DNA from: an uncultured Parabacteroides sp.
GTDB taxonomy: Bacteria > Bacteroidota > Bacteroidia > Bacteroidales > Tannerellaceae
Direction: 5' to 3'
NCBI RefSeq assembly: GCF_902493135.1
Contig: NZ_CABUOD010000006.1
Span: 1-64,000, forward strand
Length of the DNA stretch: 64,000 bases
The translations under genes were made by a program, and so were the position numbers. Numbering within the stretch: the first letter of the stretch is position 1; each line of letters begins with the position of its first letter. The notes beneath the pieces are model-generated. The model made no database searches, had not been told where the DNA came from, and was given only the letters and a program-made list of their open reading frames with translations. This document shows positions 1 through 9,631 of this stretch, in pieces.

Positions 1-1847
1 AAAAACTTTTCTCAGAATTCGCACCTGTGTCTACTGAAGAGTGGATGGCGAAGATTACGGCCGACCTGAAAGGGGTTCCGTTTGAGAAAAAGCTTGTTTG
101 GAAGACAGGCGAAGGATTTAATGTGAATCCTTTCTATCGTGCAGAAGACATCGAAGGTTTGAAGACAACCGAGTCTCTTCCCGGTGAATTCCCTTACGTT
201 CGCGGAACAAAGAAGGACAACGATTGGAAGGTGCGCCAGAACATCGAAGTCACCTGTTTCAAAGGTGCTAATGAAAAAGCCCTTGACATCCTGAATAAGG
301 GTGTGACGTCTCTTGGCTTCATCGTTAAGGGAAGCGACGTAAACGCTGAAAACATTGTTACCTTGCTTGACGGTATTTGTCCTGAATGTGTGGAACTGAA
401 TTTCAACACTTGCAATTGCAAGGCTGAAATGTTGATCGGTATTCTCGCCGACTATTTCAAAAGCAAAGGCGCAGACCTGGAAAAATGCAAAGGCTCTGTA
501 AACTACGATCCGTTCAAGAAACCTCTGGTAAAAGGTAAGGAAAATGAAAACTGGGTGGAAGCTGCCGCCGCTGTGCTCAAAGCGGGTGCTGCTCTGCCGG
601 GTTACAAAGTATTGGCTGTAAATGCCTTCTACTTCAACAATGCAGGTGCCTATATCTCTCAGGAGTTAGGATATGCATTGGCTTGGGGTAACGAACTGTT
701 GGCTAAGCTGACCGAAGCCGGCCAGGATGCTACGGAAGTTGCCAAGAAGATCAAATTCAATTTCGGTATCAGTTCCAACTATTTCATGGAAATTGCCAAG
801 TTCCGTGCAGCTCGTTGGTTGTGGGCTGAAATCGTTGCCGCTTACAATCCTGCTTGCCAGTGTGCTTGCAAGATGCATGTTCATGCACAGACTTCGGAAT
901 GGAACATGACTGTTTATGATGCTCACGTAAACTTGTTGCGTTCACAGACAGAATCCATGTCGGCTGCTCTTGCCGGTGTCGATTCGATCACGGTTCGTCC
1001 GTTCGATAAGACCTATCAGACTCCTGACGATTTCTCCGAACGCATTGCCCGCAACCAGCAGTTGCTGTTGAAGGAAGAATGCCATTTGGATAAGGTTGTC
1101 GATCCTTCTGCCGGTTCTTATTATGTGGAAGTCTTGACGAACTCCTTGGCAGATGTTGCTTGGAAGTTGTTCCTGGAAGTGGAAGACAAAGGTGGTTTTG
1201 GTGTGGAAGTCGCTTCCGGAGAAATCCAGAAAGCCGTTAACGCTTCCAATGAAGCCCGTAAGAAAGCGGTTGCTACCCGTCGTGAAATCTTGTTAGGAAC
1301 CAACCAGTTCCCGAACTTCAACGAAGTGGCTGCCGGAAAGATCAAAGAAGCTCCTTCCTGCTGTTGTGGTGGCGGTCACGATTGTGGCGAAGCTACTGTT
1401 ACGGCCCTTGACTTCTCGCGCGGCGCTTCCGAATTTGAAGCTTTGCGTCTGGCAACGGAAAAGAGCGGCAAGACTCCGAAAGTATTCATGTTGACGATCG
1501 GTAATCTGGCTATGCGCCTGGCCCGTTCCCAGTTCTCAAGCAACTTCTTTGCTTGTGCAGGATATAAGGTTATTGATAACTTAGGTTTCGATACGGTTGA
1601 AGCCGGTGTTGAAGCCGCTGTTGAGGCTGGTGCTGAAATCGTGGTTCTTTGCTCAAGCGATGATGAATATGCAGAATTGGCTCCTGCAGCTTACAAGGCT
1701 TTGGCCGGAAGAGCAGAATTTGTTGTAGCCGGTATGCCTGCTTGCATGGAAGATCTGAAAGCAGTGGGCATCGACCAATATGTAAATGTAAAGAGCAACG
1801 TGCTTGAAACATTGAAAGCTTTCAACGTAAAATTAGGAATCGCTTAA
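1..1847 (+). CDS. mutA: Methylmalonyl-CoA mutase small subunit, 5' partial
   Basis: This is the non-catalytic small subunit of the heterodimeric, adenosylcobalamin-dependent methylmalonyl-CoA mutase, which interconverts succinyl-CoA and methylmalonyl-CoA on the propionate route in the cytoplasm. The frame is open to the left edge (LFSEFAPVSTEEW precedes the GTG at 27), so the true start lies outside the window and the GTG is probably internal. The TIM-barrel part carries the family pattern around FMEIAKFRAARWLW and DPSAGSYYVE; the C-terminal cobalamin-like domain lacks the DxHxxG cobalt-ligand motif, as expected for this subunit. A Cys/Gly/His-rich linker (SCCCGGGHDCGE) joins the two parts. 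mutB starts 12 bp downstream in the same operon. Function is confident from family similarity and gene order. Confidence 0.95.
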   Translation, partial: KLFSEFAPVSTEEWMAKITADLKGVPFEKKLVWKTGEGFNVNPFYRAEDIEGLKTTESLPGEFPYVRGTKKDNDWKVRQNIEVTCFKGANEKALDILNKGVTSLGFIVKGSDVNAENIVTLLDGICPECVELNFNTCNCKAEMLIGILADYFKSKGADLEKCKGSVNYDPFKKPLVKGKENENWVEAAAAVLKAGAALPGYKVLAVNAFYFNNAGAYISQELGYALAWGNELLAKLTEAGQDATEVAKKIKFNFGISSNYFMEIAKFRAARWLWAEIVAAYNPACQCACKMHVHAQTSEWNMTVYDAHVNLLRSQTESMSAALAGVDSITVRPFDKTYQTPDDFSERIARNQQLLLKEECHLDKVVDPSAGSYYVEVLTNSLADVAWKLFLEVEDKGGFGVEVASGEIQKAVNASNEARKKAVATRREILLGTNQFPNFNEVAAGKIKEAPSCCCGGGHDCGEATVTALDFSRGASEFEALRLATEKSGKTPKVFMLTIGNLAMRLARSQFSSNFFACAGYKVIDNLGFDTVEAGVEAAVEAGAEIVVLCSSDDEYAELAPAAYKALAGRAEFVVAGMPACMEDLKAVGIDQYVNVKSNVLETLKAFNVKLGIA

Positions 1848-1859
1848 GTAGAAACAATT

Positions 1860-4007
1860 ATGAGACCAAATTTTAAAAACATAGATATAAAGAATGCCGG
1901 TTTTGCAGCTACTAATGCTGCCGAATGGGCAAAAGCCAATGGCATCGAAGCCAATTGGAAAACACCCGAGCACATCGAGGTGAAACCCGTATATACAAAA
2001 GAAGACCTGGAAGGTATGGAACACTTGAACTATGCTTCCGGTCTGCCTCCTTATCTGCGTGGCCCGTATAGCGGTATGTATGCTATGCGTCCCTGGACAA
2101 TTCGCCAGTATGCAGGTTTCTCTACAGCTGAAGAGTCCAACGCATTCTATCGTCGTAACCTGGCATCCGGTCAGAAAGGTCTGTCTGTCGCATTCGACCT
2201 TCCGACACACCGTGGTTACGATGCCGACAACGAACGTGTGGTTGGTGACGTCGGTAAAGCCGGTGTATCTATCTGTTCGTTGGAAAACATGAAAGTTCTG
2301 TTTGCCGGTATTCCTTTGAACAAGATGTCTGTTTCCATGACAATGAACGGCGGTGTTCTTCCCGTATTGGCATTTTATATCAATGCCGGTCTGGAACAAG
2401 GCGCTAAGTTGGAAGAAATGGCCGGTACGATCCAGAACGATATCCTGAAAGAGTTCATGGTGCGTAATACCTATATCTACCCGCCCGAATTCTCCATGCG
2501 TATCATCGCCGATATCTTCGAATATACTTCTCAGAAGATGCCGAAGTTCAATTCCATCTCCATTTCCGGTTACCACATGCAGGAAGCAGGTGCGACAGCC
2601 GATATCGAAATGGCTTATACGCTTTGCGACGGTCTTGAATATCTTCGTGCCGGTGTGAACGCAGGTATCGATATCGATGCTTTCGCTCCGCGTCTGTCCT
2701 TCTTCTGGGCAATCGGTGTGAACCATTTCATGGAGATCGCCAAGATGCGTGCCGCACGTATGTTGTGGGCGAAGATCGTGAAGAGCTTCGGTGCCCAGAA
2801 CCCGAAATCTTTAGCTTTGCGTACTCACTGCCAGACTTCTGGTTGGTCGCTGACTGAACAGGATCCGTTCAACAACGTAGGCCGTACTTGTATTGAAGCT
2901 ATGGCTGCCGCTTTAGGTCACACGCAGTCTCTGCATACGAACGCATTGGACGAAGCGATCGCTTTGCCGACAGACTTCTCTGCACGTATCGCCCGTAACA
3001 CTCAGATTTATATTCAGGAGGAAACGAAGATCTGTAAAGAAATCGACCCGTGGGCAGGTTCTTACTATGTGGAATCTCTGACAAACGAACTGGTTCATAA
3101 AGGCTGGGCTTTGATTCAGGAAATCGAAAGCATGGGCGGTATGGCGAAAGCTATCGAAACCGGTCTGCCGAAGATGCGTATCGAAGAAGCTGCTGCCCGT
3201 ACGCAGGCTCGTATCGACTCCGGCGTCCAGACAATCGTCGGTGTGAACAAATACCGTCTGCCGAAAGAAGATCCGATCGATATCCTTGAAATCGATAATA
3301 CTGCCGTTCGTAACGAGCAGATCGAACTGTTGAAAGAACTGCGTGCCAACCGTGACGAAGAAGCCGTACAGAAAGCGTTAGCCGACATCACGGAATGCGT
3401 TCGCACGAAGAAAGGCAACTTGTTGGAACTGGCTGTCAAAGCAGCCGGCTTGCGTGCATCACTGGGAGAAATCTCGGATGCTTGCGAAGTGGTAGTAGGT
3501 CGTTATAAAGCAATCATCAGAACTATATCAGGCGTGTATTCATCAGAAACGAAGAAAGATGCAGACTTCCAGAAGGCTTGTGAGCTGACTGCCGAGTTTG
3601 CCAAGAAAGAGGGTCGCCAGCCGCGTATCATGATCGCCAAGATGGGTCAGGACGGACACGACCGTGGTGCTAAAGTTGTGGCTACAGGTTATGCCGATTG
3701 TGGTTTCGACGTGGATATGGGACCGTTGTTCCAGACTCCGGCCGAAGCTGCCCGCCAGGCTGTAGAAAACGACGTTCACGTAATGGGTGTTTCTTCTTTG
3801 GCTGCCGGACACAAGACTTTGGTTCCGCAGGTGATCGAAGAACTGAAGAAGTTAGGACGTGAAGATATCATTGTGATCGCCGGTGGCGTTATCCCTGCAC
3901 AGGATTATGACTTCCTGTACAAAGCAGGTGTTGCCGCCATCTTCGGTCCGGGTACTTCTGTAGCGAAAGCCGCAGTCCAGATCCTGGAAATCCTGTTAGG
4001 TGAATAA
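1860..4007 (+). CDS. mutB: Methylmalonyl-CoA mutase large (catalytic) subunit
   Basis: This 715-aa protein is the catalytic alpha subunit; the length is normal for the family. The N-terminal TIM barrel includes the substrate-binding stretches RPWTIRQYAGFSTAEESN and FDLPTHRGYDAD. The C-terminal cobalamin-binding domain (about residues 580-715) contains GQDGHDRG, whose His is the lower axial cobalt ligand, followed by the SSLAAGH and IAGG segments of the base-off/His-on B12 fold. It is separated from mutA by 12 bp and followed by a Rho-independent terminator, so the two genes form a complete operon end. In Bacteroidales this enzyme makes propionate precursors from succinate. Start ATG at 1860 follows the mutA stop directly. 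Confidence 0.97.
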   Translation: MRPNFKNIDIKNAGFAATNAAEWAKANGIEANWKTPEHIEVKPVYTKEDLEGMEHLNYASGLPPYLRGPYSGMYAMRPWTIRQYAGFSTAEESNAFYRRNLASGQKGLSVAFDLPTHRGYDADNERVVGDVGKAGVSICSLENMKVLFAGIPLNKMSVSMTMNGGVLPVLAFYINAGLEQGAKLEEMAGTIQNDILKEFMVRNTYIYPPEFSMRIIADIFEYTSQKMPKFNSISISGYHMQEAGATADIEMAYTLCDGLEYLRAGVNAGIDIDAFAPRLSFFWAIGVNHFMEIAKMRAARMLWAKIVKSFGAQNPKSLALRTHCQTSGWSLTEQDPFNNVGRTCIEAMAAALGHTQSLHTNALDEAIALPTDFSARIARNTQIYIQEETKICKEIDPWAGSYYVESLTNELVHKGWALIQEIESMGGMAKAIETGLPKMRIEEAAARTQARIDSGVQTIVGVNKYRLPKEDPIDILEIDNTAVRNEQIELLKELRANRDEEAVQKALADITECVRTKKGNLLELAVKAAGLRASLGEISDACEVVVGRYKAIIRTISGVYSSETKKDADFQKACELTAEFAKKEGRQPRIMIAKMGQDGHDRGAKVVATGYADCGFDVDMGPLFQTPAEAARQAVENDVHVMGVSSLAAGHKTLVPQVIEELKKLGREDIIVIAGGVIPAQDYDFLYKAGVAAIFGPGTSVAKAAVQILEILLGE

Positions 4008-4035
4008 TAAAAAACGTAAGTTTTTCCAATAAAAG

Positions 4036-4075
4036 CCGCGCAGTTTCCGTTTGGAAATTGCGCGGTTATTTTTTT
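4036..4075 (+). terminator. Rho-independent terminator of mutAB
   Basis: A GC-rich hairpin (CCGCGCAGTTTCC paired with GGAAATTGCGCGG) is followed by TTATTTTTTT, 29 bp after the mutB stop. Confidence 0.9.
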
Positions 4076-4089
4076 CAATTAATACAGAT

Positions 4090-5493
4090 ATGACAATGAA
4101 ACAGAAGTTTGCTTTAGTGAAAACGACGTTTGTCGTCCTCATGGGATTGTTAGCTGTCCTTTTGCTTGTACCGTCCTGTACAACGGATGATAAGGTTCCG
4201 GACCTTTCCGACGAAGGTACGAACGATTGGATCTATAAGATCATGACGGATTACTATTTATGGAATGAGGATGTGCCCGACAAAGGAAACTTGAACTTCT
4301 CACAATCTCCTGACAAGTTCTTCGAATCATTGTTGTCTGACCAGGATGGTGTAAAGTACGGAGACGGATGGCTCACTTTCTCCCGGATAGAGAAAAAGAA
4401 AGAGGAAACGAAGTCTGTTACGGCAGCCGATTCGTATGGTTTTGAGTTTGCATCATATAAAGACGGCAGCCTTTATTATGCCTGGGTTTTATATGTATTG
4501 CCCGGTTCGCCGGTTGCCGAGGCCGGACTGAAACGTGGCGACTGGATTGGCGGGGTTGGAAGTGACACTCCGAATGTGACGGATTTATCAGCTTTTTATA
4601 AAGGAGGTGCGACTCGTTTTTTGTTGGGACGTTATGAAAAAAGGTTTGTAGCCGAGCGGACTATTTCGATTGCAGCTTCCCGCGCAGTGGAAGATACACC
4701 TTTCCTGAAAGATTCTGTTTATACGATCAATGGCAGGAAGATCGGTTATTTAGTGTATAACAGCTTTACTTCCGGTCCCAATGATGAAGGTGAAGAGTAT
4801 GACAACCGGATGAAACAGATTTTTGCGCAGTTTAAAGCGAAGAACGTTAGCGAATTTGTATTGGACCTGCGATATAACCAGGGTGGCTTGGTAACTTGTG
4901 CGCAGTTGATGACCTCTCTCTTGGCTCCGGCTGATGCTTTGGGTAAGACATTCTGCATCATGGAGCATAACGAAAAGCAATCTAAAAGCAATGAAACGCT
5001 GCTGTTGAAAAAGAATGCCGAATTAGGAAATGCCAACCTGGATCTGAAACGCATTTATGTGCTGACGGGAAGTGTGACCGCATCCGCTTCGGAGGCTGTG
5101 ATCAACTGCCTGATCCCTTACCTGACCCGCAGCAATATCACGATCATCGGTGGAAAAACGATTGGCAAACGGGTCGGCGGTAACACTTTCGGAACGAAGG
5201 AAGAATATGGCTGGCTGTTGCATCCGATTACATTGCGCATTTATAATGCCCGTCACGAGGCCGACTATGCAAACGGTTTTGAACCGGACGTAAAGATCGA
5301 GGAACTGGCCATAGGAAATGAATTATTACCTTTTGGCGATACCAACGAGATGTTGCTGAGCGAGGCGCTCTCGCGGATAGCCGGATTGAAGAGCCAGCCG
5401 GCACGTGCGGAAGGCGAAGGCCGCATATTGCTCGTCCCGTCGTCTCTCGAGAGAAAACAAACAAAAGGCCTTATCTTCGAATCCGGAAAATAA
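4090..5493 (+). CDS. S41 family (C-terminal processing) peptidase lipoprotein
   Basis: A predicted periplasmic or outer-membrane-anchored serine protease of family S41. From the ATG at 4090 the protein begins with a lipoprotein signal (hydrophobic run ending in LLVPSC, lipid-modified Cys). A PDZ-like segment (VLPGSPVAEAGLKRGDWI) precedes the catalytic core, which shows the S41 nucleophile region TGSVTASASEAVINCL and the general-base Lys region GGKTIGKRVGG. A second ATG lies 6 bp downstream; the longer frame reaching back into the mutB terminator is unlikely to be used. It stands alone between the mutAB terminator and a convergent nuclease gene. Substrate unknown; such proteins are common in Bacteroidales. 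Confidence 0.88.
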   Translation: MTMKQKFALVKTTFVVLMGLLAVLLLVPSCTTDDKVPDLSDEGTNDWIYKIMTDYYLWNEDVPDKGNLNFSQSPDKFFESLLSDQDGVKYGDGWLTFSRIEKKKEETKSVTAADSYGFEFASYKDGSLYYAWVLYVLPGSPVAEAGLKRGDWIGGVGSDTPNVTDLSAFYKGGATRFLLGRYEKRFVAERTISIAASRAVEDTPFLKDSVYTINGRKIGYLVYNSFTSGPNDEGEEYDNRMKQIFAQFKAKNVSEFVLDLRYNQGGLVTCAQLMTSLLAPADALGKTFCIMEHNEKQSKSNETLLLKKNAELGNANLDLKRIYVLTGSVTASASEAVINCLIPYLTRSNITIIGGKTIGKRVGGNTFGTKEEYGWLLHPITLRIYNARHEADYANGFEPDVKIEELAIGNELLPFGDTNEMLLSEALSRIAGLKSQPARAEGEGRILLVPSSLERKQTKGLIFESGK

Positions 5494-5509
5494 GACCTCT
5501 TGTATCAGT

Positions 5510-6628
5510 TTATAACTGAAGATCATCTGCCAGCTTGTCCAACCAGGCTGGCATTTTGTTTAAATGGCTGCTTCGTTCGGTGAGGAAGTTCGGGGCGAAG
5601 AGATGTATCTGCAAGTCTTTGCATTTGTCTTGCAGGCTTTTTTCCACCGGATAGTAACTGGCAAGTACGGCTTGCGATATGTCGCCGCCGTATGTTTCCC
5701 GCACTGCATCTATCTTGTAAATATCATTTTGCGTGACATTGCCGGATTTGCATTCGATAAAGATCAGTTTCTGCTCGTTGTTCAACAACACATCGACCTC
5801 GTTTTTCGGATGCGTGTCTTTCTCGTTTGTCTGGAAAATGACGCTGCGCCATACTTCGGGAGAGTTTTCCCGTTGCATGCTCCAGTTGCGGACCTGGTTG
5901 GCGACCAGCGTCTCCCACCAACGCCCTTCGAAATAGAGCCTTGTTGCATTGTCCTGATGGAGGCGGAGTAAGACATATTCCCTTAAAGTGATCAGGATCG
6001 AGCCGTTCCTTTGTTTGAACCGCAGGTTGTTGGCAAAGATTTTGGAGGCCGGCAAGCGGTTGAGTTGACGTTTGCAGAATATACTGAAGAACTTTTGGAT
6101 GCGGGCGTGTTCCTGCGGATACTGTTCGATGAATTGTTTGATGCGCATGGAGGCTTTGACATCTTCGTTGCTGAGTTCCTTCACGTCGTGATAAGCAGTG
6201 AGGATATTCCCGCTCAGGTTGAGAATCTCGTCATTGTTGAGCGTCGTATGCAACGGATGGTTCTCGAAACGGCTGAGGTGGACGACTTCGCCGTGTTGCG
6301 TCAGATAGAATGCATCGGCTCCCGATTCTTTGGCGACGGTGAAAGCGGCAAAAGCCATGACCTTTGTCCCTTCGGAGAGGTTATAGGTGAATTCTCCCTG
6401 ATACTTTTGGTGAATCTGGCGGCAAACTTCGATCACGCTTTTCCCGTTGTAAGGTTCTGTCTTGTAACGGTTGCACCGGATGGCAGGAGGCAACAGCGGG
6501 TACATGGGCGTTTCGATATGGTCGGTAGCATCCGTGTAGAGCAGGTGGATATGATCCGCCCCGAACTCTTTGATGCCGTGATAGACCGAAGTTATGTCTT
6601 TTCCAAGTAGTATTATCTGGTGTTTCAT
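5510..6628 (-). CDS. Card1/Can2-like CARF-domain nuclease (DUF1887 family)
   Basis: A 372-aa protein, matching the length of the cyclic-oligoadenylate-activated Card1 nuclease. Residues 1-150 form a Rossmann-like CARF domain (HQIILLGKDITSVYHGIKEF; the NLSEGTKVMAFAAF segment is the typical conserved CARF loop). Residues 230-372 carry a PD-(D/E)xK restriction-like nuclease: Glu in GRWWE, D279 in NEVDVLL and E292/K294 in FIECKSG. In characterised relatives CARF binding of cA4 activates DNA/RNA nicking during type III CRISPR immunity. No cas gene or CRISPR array is visible in this window, so the activator here is unknown. I chose ATG 6628 because the longer frame adds 16 residues without family resemblance. 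It converges on the S41 gene with 16 bp between stops. Confidence 0.8.
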   Translation of the reverse strand: MKHQIILLGKDITSVYHGIKEFGADHIHLLYTDATDHIETPMYPLLPPAIRCNRYKTEPYNGKSVIEVCRQIHQKYQGEFTYNLSEGTKVMAFAAFTVAKESGADAFYLTQHGEVVHLSRFENHPLHTTLNNDEILNLSGNILTAYHDVKELSNEDVKASMRIKQFIEQYPQEHARIQKFFSIFCKRQLNRLPASKIFANNLRFKQRNGSILITLREYVLLRLHQDNATRLYFEGRWWETLVANQVRNWSMQRENSPEVWRSVIFQTNEKDTHPKNEVDVLLNNEQKLIFIECKSGNVTQNDIYKIDAVRETYGGDISQAVLASYYPVEKSLQDKCKDLQIHLFAPNFLTERSSHLNKMPAWLDKLADDLQL

Positions 6629-6722
6629 TTGTTTTATTTTTGATCTACTTACAAAGATACTTTTCTCTTCCGGCAAAAGCTCATATTTTATCCTTATTTT
6701 TGCTCCGGTATCAATTAATTAT

Positions 6723-8192
6723 ATGATGGAAATGATAAATTGTTTTATTCCGTTCCTCTCTTTACCCCGGACCGGGCAAGCCGTAAAGGCGTTGAGGCAG
6801 TGCGACCGGGTAAAGAACATCTACCTGCTGGCAACGGAAAAGGTTCCCGGTGCGGTCGAGGGCTGTGAGATCCTGATGATCGACTCGCCCGCCAGTACCG
6901 CCACTATCCGGACGATCGCTTTGCATGCAGATACGGCCTATACATTATTATATACTAAATATACGGCTTTCGAGCCGGGGCAGTTCGCTTTCGAACGTCT
7001 GTCGGCTATTGCCGGCGATACGAATGCCGGAATGCTTTATGCGGATCGTTACCAGGTAAAAGACGGCCACTGCCGCCCGGCTCCTGTCATAGACTACCAG
7101 AGAGGAAGCCTGCGTGATGATTTTGATTTCGGTTCGCTTTTGTTCTTCCGTTCATCCGTCTTGAAGCAGGCGGTCCGGGCAATGGACGCCGATTACCGTT
7201 TCGCCGGACTGTACGACCTTCGCCTGCGTGTGTCGGAGTTGTCCGAACTGGTTCATGTCAACGAGTATTTGTACACCGAGGCGGAACCGGATACCCGCAA
7301 GAGCGGAGAGAAGCTGTTCGATTATGTCGATCCGAAGAACCGGGTGGTGCAGGTCGAGATGGAAGCCGTTTGTACGGCCTACCTGAAACGGGTCGGCGGT
7401 TATCTTGCCCCTGACTTTGAACCGATCGCTTTCGATGCCGGTGGTTTCGGGCAGGAAGCCTCCGTTATCATCCCGGTCCGTAACCGCATCCGTACGATAG
7501 AAGATGCCATCCGTTCCGTGCTGGCGCAGAAAACGACCTTCCGCTTTAACCTGATCGTTGTGGACAACCATTCGACAGACGGAACTTCCGAAGCGATCGA
7601 AAAATATGCCGCTGACGCACGTGTGATCCATTTGGTGCCGGAACGTTCCGATCTGGGGATCGGCGGCTGCTGGAACATGGGCGTACATCATTCGGCTTGC
7701 GGCAAGTTTGCCGTCCAGCTCGATAGCGACGACATGTATAGCGGTCCTGACACGTTGCAGAAGATCGTCGATGCTTTTTATGAGCAAAACTGCGCGATGG
7801 TGGTCGGAACCTATCGGATGACGGATTTCAAACTGAACGAAATACCGCCCGGCATCATCGACCATCGGGAGTGGACGCCTGAAAACGGGCGCAACAATGC
7901 GCTCCGCATTAATGGCTTAGGCGCTCCGCGTGCATTCTATACGCCTGTGCTCCGCGCAATCAACCTGCCGAATACCAGTTATGGAGAAGATTATGCTTTG
8001 GGGCTGCGTATCTCCCGTACTTGGCGGATCGGACGCATCTATGACGTCCTTTACCTCTGCCGCCGTTGGGAAGACAATTCGGATGCCGCGCTCGACATCG
8101 TGAAAATGAACGCGCATAATACTTACAAAGACCGTCTCCGTACCTGGGAGTTGCAGGCGCGGATCGCGTTGAACGCTCAATCGTCCAGGTGA
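6723..8192 (+). CDS. Family 2 glycosyltransferase
   Basis: A predicted GT-A fold glycosyltransferase of about 489 aa. The C-terminal half holds the GT2 core: ASVIIPVRNRIRTIEDAI, then VVDNHSTDGT, and the metal-binding acidic motif LDSDD, followed by a late Arg-Trp-Glu segment (CRRWEDNSDA). The N-terminal 240 residues contain a second, divergent alpha/beta region (FIPFLSLPRTGQAVKAL; YADRYQVKDG) that looks like a degenerate first GT domain. No signal peptide or membrane segment is seen, so it probably acts in the cytoplasm on a nucleotide-sugar donor; acceptor unknown. Two ATGs at 6723 and 6726 are both plausible starts. Its 3' end overlaps the convergent lipoprotein gene by 16 bp. Confidence 0.85.
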   Translation: MMEMINCFIPFLSLPRTGQAVKALRQCDRVKNIYLLATEKVPGAVEGCEILMIDSPASTATIRTIALHADTAYTLLYTKYTAFEPGQFAFERLSAIAGDTNAGMLYADRYQVKDGHCRPAPVIDYQRGSLRDDFDFGSLLFFRSSVLKQAVRAMDADYRFAGLYDLRLRVSELSELVHVNEYLYTEAEPDTRKSGEKLFDYVDPKNRVVQVEMEAVCTAYLKRVGGYLAPDFEPIAFDAGGFGQEASVIIPVRNRIRTIEDAIRSVLAQKTTFRFNLIVVDNHSTDGTSEAIEKYAADARVIHLVPERSDLGIGGCWNMGVHHSACGKFAVQLDSDDMYSGPDTLQKIVDAFYEQNCAMVVGTYRMTDFKLNEIPPGIIDHREWTPENGRNNALRINGLGAPRAFYTPVLRAINLPNTSYGEDYALGLRISRTWRIGRIYDVLYLCRRWEDNSDAALDIVKMNAHNTYKDRLRTWELQARIALNAQSSR

Positions 8193-9289
8193 TAGACGAC
8201 GAACGGGTCGTCGTGGTAATAGGTTGCCATGACCAACGTGCCGGTTTTAGGGTCCATGACGTTGTAGACGCAAAAGTCATGCAGCTTGTATCGTTTGACC
8301 GGGTTGCCGTTCCAGTCGTATTTCTCCAGAAACATATAGTTGTTGCCTTTCTGGGCTTCCGCCGCCACGACATAAGGAGTTCGTCCGGAGTGGGTGATGT
8401 AGACATGGTCCCGGGTTGCCATCACTTGCATATAATGAGTGACGTTTGCATCCAGCCCGTCCCGGATGGCCAGCGTCTTTTCGTCAAAGCCGGATTGCTC
8501 GAAGTTGAGCGTCCGGACGGTCTTTGCCTCCATGTCCATGAACTTGATGATCTTGGTGTACTTGTAGGCGAAGACCATCCGGTCTCGTTCGGGATGGGTG
8601 CAAAGCGCACCTGTCGTCGGTATGCCTTTGACCTGTTTCAAGCGCAGGTTATACAGTTTTTCGCGTTGAACCGAATCGTTCTCCAAAGAGACACGGTAGA
8701 TGTTGCTGCCCATTTGGTAGACAATCGCTTTCTCGCCTGCCGGGTAAGCATGTTCGACATAGTCCCAGATTGACTTGCGGTCGAATGTTTTCTTTATAAA
8801 ATGCGTCTTCAGATCAGGATCGAGTCCGTAAAGGTTGCCGTTATATCCGTCCAGCATATAACAAAGGTAGGCCGGGTCGAGAGATTCTACGGTGACCGGC
8901 AGCAGGAACTCATCCGGCCCGTTTCCCCGTTTGCCGATTGTTTTCATGTGGGTGAACGCCGGATAGCGGAAGGCATAGAACGGCGCGTCCATGCTGCCCA
9001 TAATCAAGAGGCTGTCCTTGATCAGCATAGAAGGTTCGACCGGCTTGAAGATGAAAGTGTCCGGTTCCACGATATGTGTCCCCGTCAGTTCCGCCTCTTC
9101 GGGGAATGCTTCTTTCCCTTTCAAGAATACTTCTCCGGCTTCTAAAGGCGGAAGTTCCGGGATTATTTCGACGACGACGGTGTCTGCCGCAAGCGTCCCG
9201 TTTTCATCTTCGGCGGTTGTGTTTTGTTTTCCGCCGCAACCCGACAGGCTTAAGACGATCAAGGAAGAGAAAAAAAAGAGGTGTTTCAT
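8177..9289 (-). CDS. 6-bladed beta-propeller lipoprotein
   Basis: A 370-aa lipoprotein: the N-terminus has a hydrophobic run ending in LSLSGCGG, a lipobox. The body is a repeat-rich beta protein with blade-like segments (FAYKYTKIIKFMDMEAK; KGNNYMFLEKYDWNGNP) resembling the Bacteroidales 6-bladed propeller (NHL/TolB-like) lipoproteins. Members of this group are common and mostly uncharacterised; no enzymatic motif is visible. A single-gene unit, convergent with the glycosyltransferase gene. Confidence 0.75.
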   Translation of the reverse strand: MKHLFFFSSLIVLSLSGCGGKQNTTAEDENGTLAADTVVVEIIPELPPLEAGEVFLKGKEAFPEEAELTGTHIVEPDTFIFKPVEPSMLIKDSLLIMGSMDAPFYAFRYPAFTHMKTIGKRGNGPDEFLLPVTVESLDPAYLCYMLDGYNGNLYGLDPDLKTHFIKKTFDRKSIWDYVEHAYPAGEKAIVYQMGSNIYRVSLENDSVQREKLYNLRLKQVKGIPTTGALCTHPERDRMVFAYKYTKIIKFMDMEAKTVRTLNFEQSGFDEKTLAIRDGLDANVTHYMQVMATRDHVYITHSGRTPYVVAAEAQKGNNYMFLEKYDWNGNPVKRYKLHDFCVYNVMDPKTGTLVMATYYHDDPFVVYHLDD

Positions 9290-9412
9290 GGCAATTGAGA
9301 CAGTCTCTTTTTTGATAACGCATTGTAAATCAAGCGTTGTTTTTGGGTAGAAACCCGAATCTGTACATGTAGGGGTACATGGACGGGGTTAATACTTAAA
9401 AATCTTGTCCGG

Positions 9413-9420
9413 CAAATATA
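9413..9420 (-). promoter_or_regulatory. Candidate -7 element of the beta-propeller gene
   Basis: On the minus strand this reads TATATTTG, a match to the Bacteroidetes -7 consensus TAnnTTTG, about 125 bp upstream of the ATG. I do not see a convincing -33 box. The remainder of the 340-bp gap 9290-9631 holds a short palindrome (CTGTATATACAG, about 9471-9482) and the terminator listed next, and no gene. Confidence 0.4.
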
Positions 9421-9518
9421 GCACTAAATTTCGGAGTTTACCCCTCGTAAAAGGTGTTTTTTGCGAAAGTCTGTATATACAGAGAAATGTGCCGGATGGG
9501 ACGTATCCTTAAAAGACT

Positions 9519-9560
9519 ACACCGGAACTCAAACCATTGATTTGGTTGGGGTTCCGGTGT
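9519..9560. terminator. Hairpin at the left end of the accessory island
   Basis: ACACCGGAAC pairs with GTTCCGGTGT around an inner AACCA/TGGTT stem. On the plus strand it is followed by TTTCTTTT and on the minus strand by a weaker AGTCTTTT, so it could terminate both ways. It lies just downstream of the HU-like gene, the last gene of the island's fimbrial operon. Confidence 0.65.
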
Positions 9561-9631
9561 TTCTTTTGTGAATTTCATGGAATAGATATAATAAAGGTTG
9601 GTGCTTAGGGTAACTGGTTTTTATATAGAGG

